A stretch of 5,640 bases of DNA from an uncultured Opitutales bacterium (GTDB lineage: Bacteria; Verrucomicrobiota; Verrucomicrobiia; Opitutales; UBA2995). Positions 1 to 5,640 of this stretch are shown piece by piece; position 1 is the stretch's first letter; every line of letters starts with the position of its first letter. Made by a program: the position numbers and the translations under genes. The notes under the pieces were generated by a model, which was given only the letters and a program-made list of their open reading frames with translations, searched no databases and was not told the DNA's origin. The stretch lies in assembly GCA_937920335.1 (NCBI GenBank), contig CALGUT010000607.1, positions 1 through 5,640 of the forward strand, written 5' to 3'.

Positions 1-166
1 ATAGGTCCGCGATGTCGACGTGGGTGACGCCTGCATAACGACGTTCGGCTTTGCCTTTCGGCCAGCACATAAGTTCGACACAGGAGAAGCCCTCTGCAGC
101 AGCGAAGTCGAGAACAGTATCGAGTGATTGATCAGCCAGAATGGCACTAACGAATCCAAGTTTCAT
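1..166 (-). CDS. Sugar phosphate isomerase/epimerase-like TIM-barrel protein, N-terminal part (cut by window edge)
   Basis: Only the first 55 residues are visible; the frame is open to the left edge. The protein begins MKLGFVSAILADQSLDTVL, and a later segment reads GFSCVELMCWP (residues 26-36) followed by GKAERRYAGVTH (38-49). This is the first beta strand and helix, then the second strand, of the xylose-isomerase-like / AP-endonuclease-2 superfamily (relatives include IolE, IolH and IolI). Members isomerise or epimerise sugars, keto-sugars or inososes with a divalent metal in the cytoplasm; the metal ligands would lie beyond the window. The ATG at 166 follows the Gfo/Idh/MocA gene by 30 bases, without a clear ribosome binding site. 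The pairing of these two families is very common in sugar catabolic clusters. Family assignment is fairly secure, but the exact substrate cannot be told. Some genomes label such proteins only as 'TIM barrel protein'. Confidence 0.82.
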   Translation of the reverse strand, partial: MKLGFVSAILADQSLDTVLDFAAAEGFSCVELMCWPKGKAERRYAGVTHVDIADL

Positions 167-196
167 AGGGTATTGTATAGGTTAAATTTGAAAGGC

Positions 197-1330
197 TTAC
201 ACCGGTGTCCAGCGTTGTTCCTGTGCGCTCCGCTGGACGGCTTCGCAGAGTTGAATCTCTCGATGTCCATCTTTGAAGGTTGCGAAGTCTGGTGAACCGG
301 TGCCACCTGCGGCAATGAAATTGTAGAAGGCCCGGAAGCACATCTTGAACGTATCCTGAAAGCCTTCTGCATGTCCTCCCGGGTAGTCGGTGTAAGCGCG
401 AGCGAGACCGGTATTTAAACTCGGGTCTTTATGAAGTAACTCGTTGGCCTGGTCACGGTGTCCACGCCAGATTTGATTGGGTGATTCACTGTCCCACCGC
501 ACCGCGCTCTTGGAACCCGCAACCTCGTAGCGCAGTGAGTTCTTGAGACCGGGAGAGACTTGGGATACGAATAGAGAACCTCGACCGCCGTTTTCAAAGC
601 GAAGGAGAATACAACCGATATCATCCGTGGTAATATCAACCGGTACGGTAGTTTGGTCAGTTTGAGTACCCGAGAAGGTATGTACTTCACTGAGAGGGCG
701 TTTGCGAACGGGGTGGATAGTCTTCAGGTCGGCGAATACCTCGGTGACTTTGGTTCCGGAAATGTTCTGTACGAGATCTATCCAGTGAGTGCCGATGTCT
801 GCCACTGCGCGAAGGTCGCCCTGTTCCTCGGCCAAGACCCGCCAGTTGTAGTCGGTATCCTTGAGGAGCCAGTCTTGTTGGTAGCTTCCGAAGATACTGT
901 GTATGTTACCCAATTCACCATCGGCGACCCGTTGCTTAGCTTCAAGGTTGAGCGGGTAAAAGCGTATGTTGTAGTTGACGCCGGTGACCAGATTCGATGA
1001 TTCGGCTAGCCTTACTAGTTCCGATGATTGTGCGGTGTCCATAGCCAGTGGCTTTTCACAGAGGACATGCTTGCCGGCCTTCAGAGCATCCACAGTTTGC
1101 GGATAGTGCAGGCGGTTGGGAGTCGTAATGTGTACGGCCGCTATTTCTGTGTCCGCAATCACGTCGTCCCAGGAATTGTAGGCCTTGGGCAACTCAAGTT
1201 GTTCGGCAGCCCTTTTTGACTTCTCAGGGGTGGATCCCTGGATGCCGATTACCTCGACTCCACGAAGACGTTTGAGGGCCTCGGTGTGAACCGTACCCAT
1301 AAAACCGGTACCAGTAATAGCAACTTTCAT
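197..1330 (-). CDS. Gfo/Idh/MocA family oxidoreductase
   Basis: A complete 377-residue NAD(P)-dependent oxidoreductase, normal for the family. The N-terminal Rossmann fold shows the dinucleotide loop GTGFMG (residues 7-12), the strand HITTPN (67-72) and the hallmark CEKPL (91-95), with K93 the expected catalytic/cofactor lysine. The C-terminal substrate domain contains DIGTHWIDL (178-186), where D178 and H182 match the usual catalytic Asp/His pair. A late DGHRE segment (354-358) is typical of sugar-oxidising members. Family members oxidise hydroxyls of sugars, inositols or their derivatives. After the second beta strand the sequence is IQGST (30-34) with no acidic residue, so NADP use is possible but unproven. 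The ATG at 1330 lies 5 bases after the aldolase stop, so the genes are probably co-translated. No Shine-Dalgarno is visible. IolG-like inositol dehydrogenase is one possibility, but the substrate cannot be fixed from sequence. Confidence 0.93.
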   Translation of the reverse strand: MKVAITGTGFMGTVHTEALKRLRGVEVIGIQGSTPEKSKRAAEQLELPKAYNSWDDVIADTEIAAVHITTPNRLHYPQTVDALKAGKHVLCEKPLAMDTAQSSELVRLAESSNLVTGVNYNIRFYPLNLEAKQRVADGELGNIHSIFGSYQQDWLLKDTDYNWRVLAEEQGDLRAVADIGTHWIDLVQNISGTKVTEVFADLKTIHPVRKRPLSEVHTFSGTQTDQTTVPVDITTDDIGCILLRFENGGRGSLFVSQVSPGLKNSLRYEVAGSKSAVRWDSESPNQIWRGHRDQANELLHKDPSLNTGLARAYTDYPGGHAEGFQDTFKMCFRAFYNFIAAGGTGSPDFATFKDGHREIQLCEAVQRSAQEQRWTPV

Positions 1331-1335
1331 TAGCT

Positions 1336-2295
1336 TCAGATTGTTGAAAAGAATTGTGAGGCTTGGCCAGCTCCTTTAAGCGTTTGGACGCGGTCTGTTA
1401 CCTTGGCCTGGTATCTTGACGATACGAATCGTTGGACTCCATTGTCCATGGCCGTGTTTTTCCAGTCCAGGTGAGACTTTTCCAGTTGAGCGGTATGGCT
1501 CGTATAGAATTCCTGTGCGGCTTTCGAGCGGAGTAAAAGTGACTCGCTCGACCAGTTGACCTTGGCGACCCCGGCGTCAACGGCAGCAGAGAGTTGACCG
1601 TTCGTTAGACCTGAGGAACCGTGCAATGCGATGCCAATCGGCCTACTGGCGATGTCGCTGGCTAGCTCGCGGTGTTTCTCGACGGCTTCAGGGCTGAATC
1701 CGCCCATGTCTCCGAGTCCGTGTTTGGTTCCTACGCCCGGCGCCCAGAGCGCAAGGAATCCGGAGTGTCGTTTTTCGACTTCACCGAATAGGGAGTGTGT
1801 GTCATTCAATGAAGTGACACCCTCATCCACACCCGCTTCCATTTCCAAGGTGGCGCTCAGTCGATGGTCTTTGGCGTAGTCACAGAGCTTACACATGAGC
1901 TCGATATTTTCTTCGTGTGTAAGGTCAGAGGAATCAAGTGAAATACTCGAGGCCTCTTTACTGATGGCATGTCGCAGAATACTTTCGGTATCGGGTCCTT
2001 TGATGTGATCGGTGTGATAAATAACAGGGACGCTCTCGAATTCATCCGAATCAGCCATGACTAAAAGGTCTGCTAGGTAGCGATCCATCCCTGTGATCGG
2101 ATCACCTGCTCCAAAGCTGTGACCGGTTAGCTGCCATAGGCTGGTTTCAATAATGATGGGAGCATCGAGTTTCTTAGCGACTGTCAGACAGTCGGTGATT
2201 GCTGCAGGACTATCGGCATTGACTGCCAGGACTGCATAGCGGTTGTCTACCGCATGTTCATAGAGCTTTCGAGCTTGGGGAGGCGTAAGTAACAT
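1336..2295 (-). CDS. Class II (metal-dependent) aldolase, fructose-bisphosphate aldolase-like
   Basis: A complete 319-residue protein with the class II aldolase landmarks in order: AVNADSP (24-30); HTDH (94-97), matching the catalytic Asp and first zinc His of E. coli FbaA; SLDSS (119-123); LEMEAG (150-155), matching LEIELG; KHG (191-193) with H192; LHGSSG (224-229) with H225; and KVNWSSE (245-251), where FbaA has an N-x-D-T-type motif. The metal ligands H97, E (151 or 153), H192 and H225 appear intact, so retro-aldol cleavage of a ketose-type substrate to a three-carbon ketone and an aldehyde is likely. The phosphate-binding residues differ (S249-S250 for Asp-Thr, GSSG for GGSG), and the protein is about 40 residues shorter than FbaA. 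It may therefore not be a true fructose- or tagatose-bisphosphate aldolase; an IolJ-like role is possible. It starts 1 base after the aldehyde dehydrogenase stop and has no Shine-Dalgarno, which suggests reinitiation. Confidence 0.88.
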   Translation of the reverse strand: MLLTPPQARKLYEHAVDNRYAVLAVNADSPAAITDCLTVAKKLDAPIIIETSLWQLTGHSFGAGDPITGMDRYLADLLVMADSDEFESVPVIYHTDHIKGPDTESILRHAISKEASSISLDSSDLTHEENIELMCKLCDYAKDHRLSATLEMEAGVDEGVTSLNDTHSLFGEVEKRHSGFLALWAPGVGTKHGLGDMGGFSPEAVEKHRELASDIASRPIGIALHGSSGLTNGQLSAAVDAGVAKVNWSSESLLLRSKAAQEFYTSHTAQLEKSHLDWKNTAMDNGVQRFVSSRYQAKVTDRVQTLKGAGQASQFFSTI

Positions 2296-2296
2296 T

Positions 2297-3745
2297 TTAG
2301 AGGGCGAGTTTGATGTGTTTGGTTTTAAGGTACTCGAAAATAGCTTTGCGGGATAGTTCTACACCATAACCACTATCGCCCCAGCCTTCGTAGGGACCAT
2401 AAGGGGTGTTTACTGCACCGTGGTTGACGCACACGGTTCCTGCTTCGAGCGCGTCGCTTGCTTTGAAGATCGTCTTGGAATCGTTGGTGAACAGGTAAGC
2501 GACCAATCCCCAAGGTGTATCATTGGCTTCTGCGATGGCTTCGTCGAGATCATCGAAGGGAACGACTGGTATTACTGGACCGAACGTCTCCTCGTTCATC
2601 ATGAGCATGTCTTTGGTGGCGTCGGTGAAGATGGTAGGCAGGTAGTAATTGCCTTTCGAGTACGCAGCACCTTCGGGTGCGTGACCTCCGCATTGCAGTG
2701 TCGCGCCTTTGGCGATGGCATCGGCCACATGGGCTTCGACTTGCTTGCGAGCCTCTGCTGTGCACATCGGTCCGTTGTCGACCGTGGGATCGCTGATTCC
2801 ATCTCCAAGCGTCATGGCTGCTGCCTGTGTCTTCAATATTTCAACGAATTGGTCGTGCACGGATCGTTGAACATAAACACGATTGACTGAGCTGCAAGAT
2901 TGGCCGCCATTGCGAAAGCCTTTGTAGGCGATAATTTGTGCCGTTAAATCGAGGTCAACATCGTCGCACACGACCGCAGGGCAGTGTCCGCCGAGTTCGA
3001 GTGAAACGCGTTTTAGATCCGCCGCGCACGATTCAAGGATACGTTTACCAACCTTGGTTGAGCCGGTCATAGCGACCTTGGCGATGTCCGGGTGTTTGAT
3101 CAGGGTTTCACCGAGATCCGCGTTAGGTCCTGTTATGACATTGATAACTCCGGGTGGAATTCCACCTTCCGTAAGCGCCTTGCAGAAGGCGGTCGCGCAC
3201 ATGGGTGTGATCGGGGTGGGCTTCACAACGACGGTGCAGCCGGCCGCAAGTGCAGGTCCAAGTTTCCAGGCGAGCAGGGCTACGGGATAGTTCCAGGGGG
3301 TGATGGCAGCACACACGCCGACGGGTTGGTGCACCACCCACGAGCGGAAATTGGGCTTTTCTGTGGGGTTGATGGTCCCTTCGATACGCACGCCTTCAGC
3401 TGCATAATAATCGATCATGTCGCAGGAGCTGGCTGCTTCGACTACAGACTGATTAAGCGGTTTGCCTTGTTCGAATGCCATCAATCGACCGATCTCGTCG
3501 GCCTTGGTTTTTGCATAGGCAGTCGCCTTGCGGATAATTTGTTCTCTATCCCAGGCAGTCTTGGCCGACCAAGTTTTGAAGGCTTTTTTGGAGCTAGCTA
3601 CCGCTCGGTTAACATCTTCGGCTGAGGCACTGGCTGCACGGCCAATCATTTCGCCAGATGCGGGGGACGGTATATCGTAGGTCGTTCCACTGGAGGCGGG
3701 AACGTATTTTCCATCAATAAGTAATTGAACTTCTGATACGCTCAT
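2297..3745 (-). CDS. NAD(P)-dependent aldehyde dehydrogenase, succinate-semialdehyde dehydrogenase (GabD)-like
   Basis: A cytoplasmic aldehyde dehydrogenase of 482 residues from the chosen start, the usual GabD size. Numbered from that ATG, it has TPWNYP (149-154) with the oxyanion Asn N152, KPTP (175-178) in the cofactor pocket, TGSTKVG (227-233), LELGG (249-253) with general base E250, GQSC (281-284) with catalytic C284, and EETFGP (385-390). It oxidises an aldehyde to the acid. The position that is Glu in many NAD-specific enzymes (KPxE) is Pro here, so cofactor preference is unclear. Candidates are succinate semialdehyde, lactaldehyde, glycolaldehyde or another aldolase product. The ATG at 3745 overlaps the upstream stop as ATGA (3742-3745), the best argument for this start. 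A TTG at 3763 in the same frame would add six residues (MYPPRS) but is less convincing. There is no Shine-Dalgarno, so translational coupling is likely. Confidence 0.93.
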   Translation of the reverse strand: MSVSEVQLLIDGKYVPASSGTTYDIPSPASGEMIGRAASASAEDVNRAVASSKKAFKTWSAKTAWDREQIIRKATAYAKTKADEIGRLMAFEQGKPLNQSVVEAASSCDMIDYYAAEGVRIEGTINPTEKPNFRSWVVHQPVGVCAAITPWNYPVALLAWKLGPALAAGCTVVVKPTPITPMCATAFCKALTEGGIPPGVINVITGPNADLGETLIKHPDIAKVAMTGSTKVGKRILESCAADLKRVSLELGGHCPAVVCDDVDLDLTAQIIAYKGFRNGGQSCSSVNRVYVQRSVHDQFVEILKTQAAAMTLGDGISDPTVDNGPMCTAEARKQVEAHVADAIAKGATLQCGGHAPEGAAYSKGNYYLPTIFTDATKDMLMMNEETFGPVIPVVPFDDLDEAIAEANDTPWGLVAYLFTNDSKTIFKASDALEAGTVCVNHGAVNTPYGPYEGWGDSGYGVELSRKAIFEYLKTKHIKLAL

Positions 3746-4788
3746 GCTTCGGGGTGGATACAAACTTTGAGGGCTGCCCCAGACTCCATGAGAGGAAATG
3801 CTTCGGTCATGCGCTCAAGGGGCAGGGAGTGAGTAATAATTCTGTCAGCAGGAAACCGTCCACTCTGGATCAACGCTTGGGAGGCTTGGAAGTCGGTTAT
3901 CTTCTCCGAGTAGGATCCGCTTATGATGAGTTCTTTGTAGTGTAGATGATTGGTATTGAGAACAGCTGTCGGTGCAGACTTGGGCAAGCCTCCGAAGTAT
4001 TCGACTTTGCCCCCCTTGCCGGCGATCTCGAGGGCATCGGCTTGAGCGTGGGCACTGCTACAAGCGACGATAACTACACTCGGGCCGAAACCATCGGTTA
4101 GCTCATTCATAGCTGCTATATGAGATCCGTCTGGCTTTACCTGAACCGTTCCATCGATATCAAATCCTTCAGCCAGTTTAAGCCGATTTTCAGAGACATC
4201 GAGCATCCAGACTTTTTGGGCCCCTTGGAGACGTGCCATGACGGCATGCATCACACCGATCGGTCCAGCCCCTATAACAGCGACTGTATCATAGACTCCG
4301 ATCTGCAAATGCCCGTGAGCATTGATAACGCAGCCCAACGGTTCCGCGAGACTCATCTGATCGGATGGAATGTCGGACTCCACCTTGAATAACTGGTTGT
4401 TCTTCACAAACGGTGCCGGCACTTTTACGAACGGGGCATACGCACCGTCGTAATGATAAGACATCGTGGTACGACTCACACAGAGGTTCTGGCGCCCACC
4501 TTTGCAGTAGCGACATTCTCCGCAGGATAGGACGATATACATCACTACACGATCGCCGACTTTTACATTGGCGTCTGGTGCTGCTGACTCGACCACCGTG
4601 CCACAAAACTCGTGTCCTAAAATCCTTGGCGGAATGATCTTCTTATCTCCGTGGCGGTAGGTTCTCAAATCAGTTCCGCATACCGCGCAAGCATCTACCT
4701 CTATTAAGACATCGCCATGGGAGAGTGTTGGATCTGCTACCGAATCGATGTCGATTTGCTCCTTACCTTTATAAATTCCTGCTATCAT
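3742..4788 (-). CDS. Zinc-dependent medium-chain alcohol/polyol dehydrogenase
   Basis: A complete 348-residue enzyme of the MDR superfamily, in the sorbitol/L-threonine/galactitol dehydrogenase size class. The N-terminal GroES-like domain carries the catalytic zinc site, with C37 in CAVCGTD, H59-E60 in LGHEF, and E149 in AEPLG. The structural zinc site is complete: C89, C92, C95 and C103 in the segment CGECRYCKGG and following. The Rossmann domain shows VIGAGPIG (171-178), with D197 at the end of the next strand (MLDVSENR), which favours NAD over NADP. It should oxidise a secondary hydroxyl of a polyol, cyclitol or sugar acid to a ketone in the cytoplasm. It precedes the aldehyde dehydrogenase with a 4-base ATGA overlap and follows the MmsA-like gene after 66 bases. 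Possible parallels are GatD, sorbitol dehydrogenase, or the scyllo-inosose dehydrogenase of Thermotoga; sequence alone does not decide. No Shine-Dalgarno precedes the ATG. Confidence 0.93.
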   Translation of the reverse strand: MIAGIYKGKEQIDIDSVADPTLSHGDVLIEVDACAVCGTDLRTYRHGDKKIIPPRILGHEFCGTVVESAAPDANVKVGDRVVMYIVLSCGECRYCKGGRQNLCVSRTTMSYHYDGAYAPFVKVPAPFVKNNQLFKVESDIPSDQMSLAEPLGCVINAHGHLQIGVYDTVAVIGAGPIGVMHAVMARLQGAQKVWMLDVSENRLKLAEGFDIDGTVQVKPDGSHIAAMNELTDGFGPSVVIVACSSAHAQADALEIAGKGGKVEYFGGLPKSAPTAVLNTNHLHYKELIISGSYSEKITDFQASQALIQSGRFPADRIITHSLPLERMTEAFPLMESGAALKVCIHPEA

Positions 4789-4854
4789 TTCTGTTGTGGG
4801 GTCAAAGTCGTTTAACGCTATTTCCTTGTTTAGTAATTGTCATAGTTAAGCTTG
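4789..4854 (-). promoter_or_regulatory. 66-base intergenic gap upstream of the Zn-dehydrogenase, possible weak internal promoter
   Basis: This is the longest non-coding stretch in the window and is AT-richer than the flanking genes. Read on the minus strand, it has ATGACA (plus coordinates 4838-4843), then a 17-base spacer and TAGCGT (4815-4820), which fits a weak sigma70-like -35/-10 pair (5 of 6 and 3 of 6 matches). A short inverted repeat CGTT-T-AACG lies at 4809-4817, overlapping the possible -10, where a repressor could act. No hairpin followed by a T-run is present, so I see no intrinsic terminator after the MmsA-like gene and read-through is expected. Matches this weak occur by chance; the promoter reading is a guess. 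Confidence 0.15.
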
Positions 4855-5640
4855 CTAGCTCATCCAATTCTGGGCTGCACTGGCGGACCATTTTTGCGTG
4901 ATCTTTTTCGTCTTGGTCCAGAAGTTGAGACCGTCTTCACCGGTGATGTCGCCGACGCCGAAGCGGGAAGCATTCCAGCCGCCAAAGCCGAAGGGTTCGC
5001 GAGGAACGGGAACGCCAATGTTTACTCCGATCATGCCAGCGCTTGCTTTGTCCTGGAAGTAACGGGCAGTGGCCCCGGTGGTGGTATAAATGGCGGCCGC
5101 GTTGCCGTAAGGATTCTCGTTTTCGATAGCGAGTGCCTCGTCGAGGGTGTCGACATGAAGTACCGTTAGCACGGGACCAAAAATTTCATCGCAGGCTGCT
5201 TCATTTCCGATGTCAACGCCATCAATGATCGTGGCTCCCACGTAGTTGCCGTTCTCTTTCCCGGGAACACTCACACCGCGTCCGTCGACGCTGATCTTCG
5301 CGCCCGCTTCTTCGGCTCGTGTAATATATCCTTCGATACGCTGCTTCGCGGTGGGACTAATAATGGCTCCCATATTATCACCAGCGATAACCAGTTTCAT
5401 CTCGGCCTCAATCGCGGCCATGACGTGTGAGCAATCGCCGACGGTAATTAGAACACTCGCGGCCATACAGCGTTGGCCAGCGCAACCGGTGGCTGATGAA
5501 ACAACGTTCTTCGCGGTGATTTCCGGATCCGCATCGGGAACAACGATCAAGTGGTTTTTTGCCCCCCCGAGGCAGAGCATACGTTTTCCGTTGGAAGTGC
5601 CTTTGTCGTAAACGAGCTTAGCGATTTTGGTCGACCCGAC
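4855..5640 (-). CDS. mmsA: CoA-acylating methylmalonate/malonate-semialdehyde dehydrogenase, C-terminal half (cut by window edge)
   Basis: The last 261 residues of an aldehyde dehydrogenase. The frame is open to the right edge (first visible residues VGSTKIAKLVYDKG), so the ATG at 5580 is an internal methionine, not the start. Family members are about 490-500 residues, so roughly half is missing. In fragment numbering, LGGAKNH (24-30) carries the Asn that replaces the general-base Glu of ordinary aldehyde dehydrogenases, a signature of MmsA/IolA. AGQRCMA (54-60) holds catalytic C58. EIFGPV (152-157) and VPVPREPFGFGGWN (210-223) are also typical. These enzymes convert malonate or methylmalonate semialdehyde, with NAD and CoA, to acetyl- or propionyl-CoA with loss of CO2, in valine, beta-alanine or inositol breakdown. 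It lies 66 bases before a dehydrogenase-aldolase operon without a terminator between them, which points to an IolA-like role over valine catabolism, but this is inference. Confidence 0.9.
   Translation of the reverse strand, partial: VGSTKIAKLVYDKGTSNGKRMLCLGGAKNHLIVVPDADPEITAKNVVSSATGCAGQRCMAASVLITVGDCSHVMAAIEAEMKLVIAGDNMGAIISPTAKQRIEGYITRAEEAGAKISVDGRGVSVPGKENGNYVGATIIDGVDIGNEAACDEIFGPVLTVLHVDTLDEALAIENENPYGNAAAIYTTTGATARYFQDKASAGMIGVNIGVPVPREPFGFGGWNASRFGVGDITGEDGLNFWTKTKKITQKWSASAAQNWMS

Noticed and set aside
172..179. TATACAAT (minus strand) in the 30-base gap before the isomerase-like gene, resembling a -10 box
   Set aside because: It lies only about 5 bases from the ATG, and I could find no convincing -35 partner. 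Read-through from the upstream gene is simpler.
199..208. Perfect 10-base palindrome ACACCGGTGT at the end of the Gfo/Idh gene
   Set aside because: Several 10-base palindromes are expected by chance in a window this long. It has no T-run to make a terminator and is mostly inside coding sequence.
653..1000. 115-residue plus-strand open frame, and other plus-strand frames such as 2420-2890 and 3092-3625
   Set aside because: All lie antisense within genes with intact conserved motifs. Their translations show no recognisable domain and look like mirror frames of the real coding strand.
3746..3763. TTG start at 3763 giving a 488-residue ALDH with an N-terminal MYPPRS extension
   Set aside because: The ATG at 3745 forms a classic ATGA overlap with the upstream stop, gives the usual 482-residue length and begins just before the conserved LLIDGKYV segment. 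The extension is a rare start codon lying inside the upstream gene.
4848..4860. Short inverted repeats (AAGCTT, GCTAGC) at the end of the MmsA-like gene, considered as a terminator
   Set aside because: The stems are only a few bases long, AT-rich and not followed by a T-run, so they do not form an intrinsic terminator.

Overview
The window holds part of a one-directional (minus strand) bacterial catabolic gene cluster. There are six genes in transcription order from the right edge: the C-terminal half of a CoA-acylating (methyl)malonate-semialdehyde dehydrogenase, a zinc-dependent medium-chain polyol/alcohol dehydrogenase, an NAD(P)-dependent aldehyde dehydrogenase of the GabD type, a class II (metal-dependent) aldolase, a Gfo/Idh/MocA oxidoreductase, and the first 55 residues of a sugar-phosphate isomerase/epimerase-like TIM barrel that runs off the left edge. 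I see no RNA genes, mobile elements, CRISPR arrays or long repeats, and no credible gene on the plus strand. Essentially all the sequence is coding.

Layout: right-edge fragment 5640-4855; 66-base gap; Zn-dehydrogenase 4788-3742; ATGA overlap; aldehyde dehydrogenase 3745-2297; 1-base gap; aldolase 2295-1336; 5-base gap; Gfo/Idh/MocA 1330-197; 30-base gap; isomerase-like fragment 166-1. The four central genes are almost certainly co-transcribed and translationally coupled. The flanking two probably belong to the same unit.

The set looks like a route for a polyol, cyclitol or sugar-derived substrate. The two oxidoreductases and the TIM-barrel enzyme would oxidise and isomerise the substrate to a ketose or keto-acid. 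The aldolase would cleave it, and the two aldehyde dehydrogenases would oxidise the fragments to an acid and to acetyl- or propionyl-CoA. Four families (Gfo/Idh, TIM-barrel isomerase, class II aldolase, MmsA/IolA) have counterparts in myo-inositol catabolism, and a Zn-dehydrogenase occurs in the Thermotoga-type inositol pathway. However, the ring-opening and kinase genes of the classical route are not seen here, so the substrate remains open. The aldolase carries non-canonical residues where bisphosphate aldolases bind phosphate. This is the most interesting molecular detail in the window.

Organism: a bacterium of medium GC. None of the five visible starts has a clear Shine-Dalgarno sequence, and the protein styles (paired Gfo/Idh and TIM-barrel isomerase, MmsA with a PVPREPFGFGGWN tail) resemble those of Verrucomicrobiota, Planctomycetota or related groups. 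That placement is a low-confidence inference from family recollection.
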